Below are positions 62,285 to 64,000 of a stretch of DNA of 64,000 nucleotides, one piece after another. Every line of letters starts with the position of its first letter. Position 1 is the first letter of the stretch. Under the pieces are notes generated by a model, which worked only from the letters and a program-made list of their open reading frames with translations, was not told the origin of the DNA and searched no databases. Both the position numbers and the translations under genes were made by a program. This DNA comes from Mangrovibacter phragmitis (GTDB lineage: Bacteria; Pseudomonadota; Gammaproteobacteria; Enterobacterales; Enterobacteriaceae), in the NCBI RefSeq assembly GCF_001655675.1, contig NZ_LYRP01000049.1, positions 1-64,000 on the forward strand, given 5' to 3'.

Positions 62285-63301
62285 ATGGCGACAATAAAGG
62301 ATGTGGCCCGGCTGGCAGGTGTTTCTGTCGCCACTGTTTCACGAGTCATCAATGACTCCCCAAAGGCCAGCGAGGCATCACGCCTGGCGGTGACAAACGC
62401 GATGCAGGAACTGAACTACCACCCCAATGCGAATGCACGGGCGCTGGCACAACAAAATACGGAAACGATTGGTCTGGTCGTTGGTGATGTTTCTGATCCT
62501 TTTTTTGGTGCAATGGTAAAAGCCGTGGAACAAGTGGCTTACCACACTGGCAATTTTTTGCTGATAGGCAATGGCTACCATATTGAGAAAAAAGAGCACC
62601 AGGCTATTGAGCAACTGATACGCCACCGCTGTGCCGCACTGGTGGTTCACGCCAAGATGATCCCGGACAGTGAACTGATGCCGTTGATGCGGCAAATCCC
62701 CGGGATGGTGTTAATCAACCGTACACTCCCTGGTTATGAAAAACGCTGTGTGGCTCTGGACGACCGCTATGGCGCATTTATTGCCACCCGGCACCTTATT
62801 CAGCAAGGGCATACAGAGATTGGTTACTTATGCTCCAACCACCAGATATCTGATGCCACAGACCGCCTGCAGGGTTATTACGATGCTCTGAAAGCCCATG
62901 ATATCCCTACTCAGGACAGGCTGGTGGCTTTTGCCGAGCCAGATGAAAGTGGTGGCGAGCAGGCTATGACTGAGTTGCTGGGCAGAGGGCGAAGTTTTAC
63001 TGCCGTTGCCTGTTATAATGACTCGATGGCTGCAGGTGCCATGGGGGTTTTGAGCGATAATGGCATTGAAGTGCCACGGGAAATATCACTGATTGGCTTC
63101 GATGACATTCTCATTTCCAGATACATGCGCCCGCAACTCACCACAGTCCGTTACCCTATCGTCACCATGGCGACACAAGCCGCAGAGTTAGCGCTTGCCC
63201 TTGCGGAAAACAGGCCCATTCCGGAAATTACACATATGTTCAGCCCGACGCTGGTACGCCGCCATTCCGTCACGGCGCCAGCGGAGCTTCATAACGACTG
63301 A
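62285..63301 (+). CDS. galR: Galactose operon repressor GalR
   Basis: LacI-family repressor of galactose uptake and use; released by galactose. 338 residues. N-terminal HTH MATIKDVARLAGVSVATVSR and hinge NPNANARALA-type HPNANARALAQQ; periplasmic-binding-like core with VVGDVSDPFFGAMV and GFDDILISRYM. Its last bases overlap the convergent acetyltransferase stop by 13 bp. Confidence 0.97.
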   Translation: MATIKDVARLAGVSVATVSRVINDSPKASEASRLAVTNAMQELNYHPNANARALAQQNTETIGLVVGDVSDPFFGAMVKAVEQVAYHTGNFLLIGNGYHIEKKEHQAIEQLIRHRCAALVVHAKMIPDSELMPLMRQIPGMVLINRTLPGYEKRCVALDDRYGAFIATRHLIQQGHTEIGYLCSNHQISDATDRLQGYYDALKAHDIPTQDRLVAFAEPDESGGEQAMTELLGRGRSFTAVACYNDSMAAGAMGVLSDNGIEVPREISLIGFDDILISRYMRPQLTTVRYPIVTMATQAAELALALAENRPIPEITHMFSPTLVRRHSVTAPAELHND

Positions 63302-63738
63302 TGGTAGAGATGAACGGGTTTGTCTGGTGTATCCAGCCCGTCACCAATGTAGCGCCAGCCAAAGCGCTCGTAGTACTCTTTACAGGCCGAGTACAGATAC
63401 AGGTCACTAAACCCTTGTTTGCGGGCGTACTGCATCACATGGTGCTGTAACGACTCCCCCAGCCCTTGCCCACGCCATGGGGTATCGACATACAGGGCTG
63501 CCAGCCAGGGCCATAAATCCTGGCGGCTTATCAAATCACACCGCCATAACCCCACTGTCCCACAAAGTTGCCCCTGGTCGTTGGCAACAAAAGTAATGGG
63601 CAAAGCGCCAGGCTGCTGGCTGTGCTGTACTATGCTGGCATAGAAACCAGCATAATCGGCCCCACCGAAAGCTTCGGTGAGCCAGCGGGTAACCTGTGGT
63701 GCAAAATGCGCAGCCTGGTACAGAGGCTGGATTATCAT
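63289..63738 (-). CDS. GNAT-family N-acetyltransferase
   Basis: 149 residues. The GNAT acetyl-CoA loop is PWRGQGLGESLQHHV, after the strand LAALYVDTP, and the C-terminal YLYSACKEYYERFGWRYIG is the usual family end. Substrate not recognisable. Its ATG overlaps the stop of the upstream ExuR-like gene (ATGA), so translation is coupled and the two probably act in one pathway. I do not know this gene from the E. coli galR neighbourhood (which has lysA/lysR), so it marks the start of a different gene set. Confidence 0.85.
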   Translation of the reverse strand: MIIQPLYQAAHFAPQVTRWLTEAFGGADYAGFYASIVQHSQQPGALPITFVANDQGQLCGTVGLWRCDLISRQDLWPWLAALYVDTPWRGQGLGESLQHHVMQYARKQGFSDLYLYSACKEYYERFGWRYIGDGLDTPDKPVHLYHQSL

Positions 63739-64000
63739 TGCAACTTCCCCTGAAAAATGGGAACAGATTCAAACAGGTAGCCATCGAAATCCGGTGCGTC
63801 GGCATCAGAAAACTCCAGCATACTGTGTTTAAGATTTTCTAAATGTTGCCACATTGCCTGCCATGCGCCCATTACATCCCGGCGCCGTAGAGCGGCCAGA
63901 ATGGTCTGGTGATCCCCCATCCATTTAAGCCGGTAAGCACGCGTTTCAATATGCCCACGCATGTGCTGCCATAACGGGCTGGCATCCATATGGCGCCAGA
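63735..64000 (-). CDS. GntR/FadR-family regulator, ExuR/UxuR-like, C-terminal part
   Basis: The frame is open to the window edge (about 87 codons seen before the stop). It is the end of an FCD ligand-binding domain: SPLWQHMRGHIET, LKWMGDHQTILAALRRRD, AMWQHLENLKHSMLEFSDAD and FDGYLFES. This text is strikingly close to the C terminus of ExuR, the hexuronate regulator of E. coli. The DNA-binding part lies outside the window. Inferred role: a sugar-acid-responsive repressor, coupled to the acetyltransferase by a 4-bp overlap. Confidence 0.75.
   Translation of the reverse strand, partial: WRHMDASPLWQHMRGHIETRAYRLKWMGDHQTILAALRRRDVMGAWQAMWQHLENLKHSMLEFSDADAPDFDGYLFESVPIFQGKLQ

Overview
The window is a stretch of enterobacterial core chromosome. 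Gene content and order follow the eno–pyrG–mazG–relA … recBCD … thyA–lgt–ptsP–rppH–mutH … aas–galR segment of Escherichia/Salmonella almost gene for gene, and the proteins have nearly the same lengths as their E. coli counterparts. Sequence divergence, the lack of mazEF and sdaCB at their K-12 positions, two rather than three initiator tRNA genes, and a gud operon ending in a glycerate kinase point to another genus of Enterobacteriaceae. I cannot name the genus from the sequence alone.

Layout. (1) Positions 1-2811 are accessory DNA next to eno: the 5' end of an IS3-family transposase gene running off the window, a noncoding stretch with hairpins, a predicted polymorphic-toxin/immunity pair, and a 3'-truncated group II intron immediately after the eno terminator. 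(2) 2815-10734, all minus strand: eno, pyrG, mazG, relA, rlmD. (3) barA (plus), then the minus-strand glucarate operon gudP-gudX-gudD-glycerate kinase. (4) 19311-28665: yqcA, truC, yqcC, the CsrB sRNA with an upstream UvrY-type site, syd, queF, ppnN, xni, rlmM, ygdD, gcvA, the divergent GcvB sRNA, ygdI. (5) csdA-csdE, tcdA, mltA, two tRNA-fMet genes, amiC, argA. (6) 35967-49513: recD, recB, ptrA, recC and the prepilin-like cluster ppdC-ygdB-ppdB-ppdA, all minus. (7) thyA, lgt, ptsP, rppH (minus), then a cluster of DnaA boxes in the position of the E. coli reactivating locus DARS2, mutH, ygdQ, ygdR, tas. (8) lplT and aas (minus), two tandem OmrA/OmrB-type sRNAs, galR with a probable autoregulatory operator, a GNAT acetyltransferase and the end of an ExuR/UxuR-like regulator cut by the window edge.

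How the parts connect. BarA is the sensor kinase whose partner UvrY activates csrB, and both barA and csrB (with a clear UvrY-type palindrome) lie here. The gud genes take up glucarate, dehydrate it and phosphorylate glycerate at the end of the route. RecBCD, MutH and the DARS2-like DnaA-box cluster join repair and replication control. CsrB, GcvB and two Omr RNAs make the window rich in global regulatory sRNAs. The least ordinary material is the island beside eno and a 50-bp hairpin-forming repeat present once in that island and once where sdaCB sits in E. coli.
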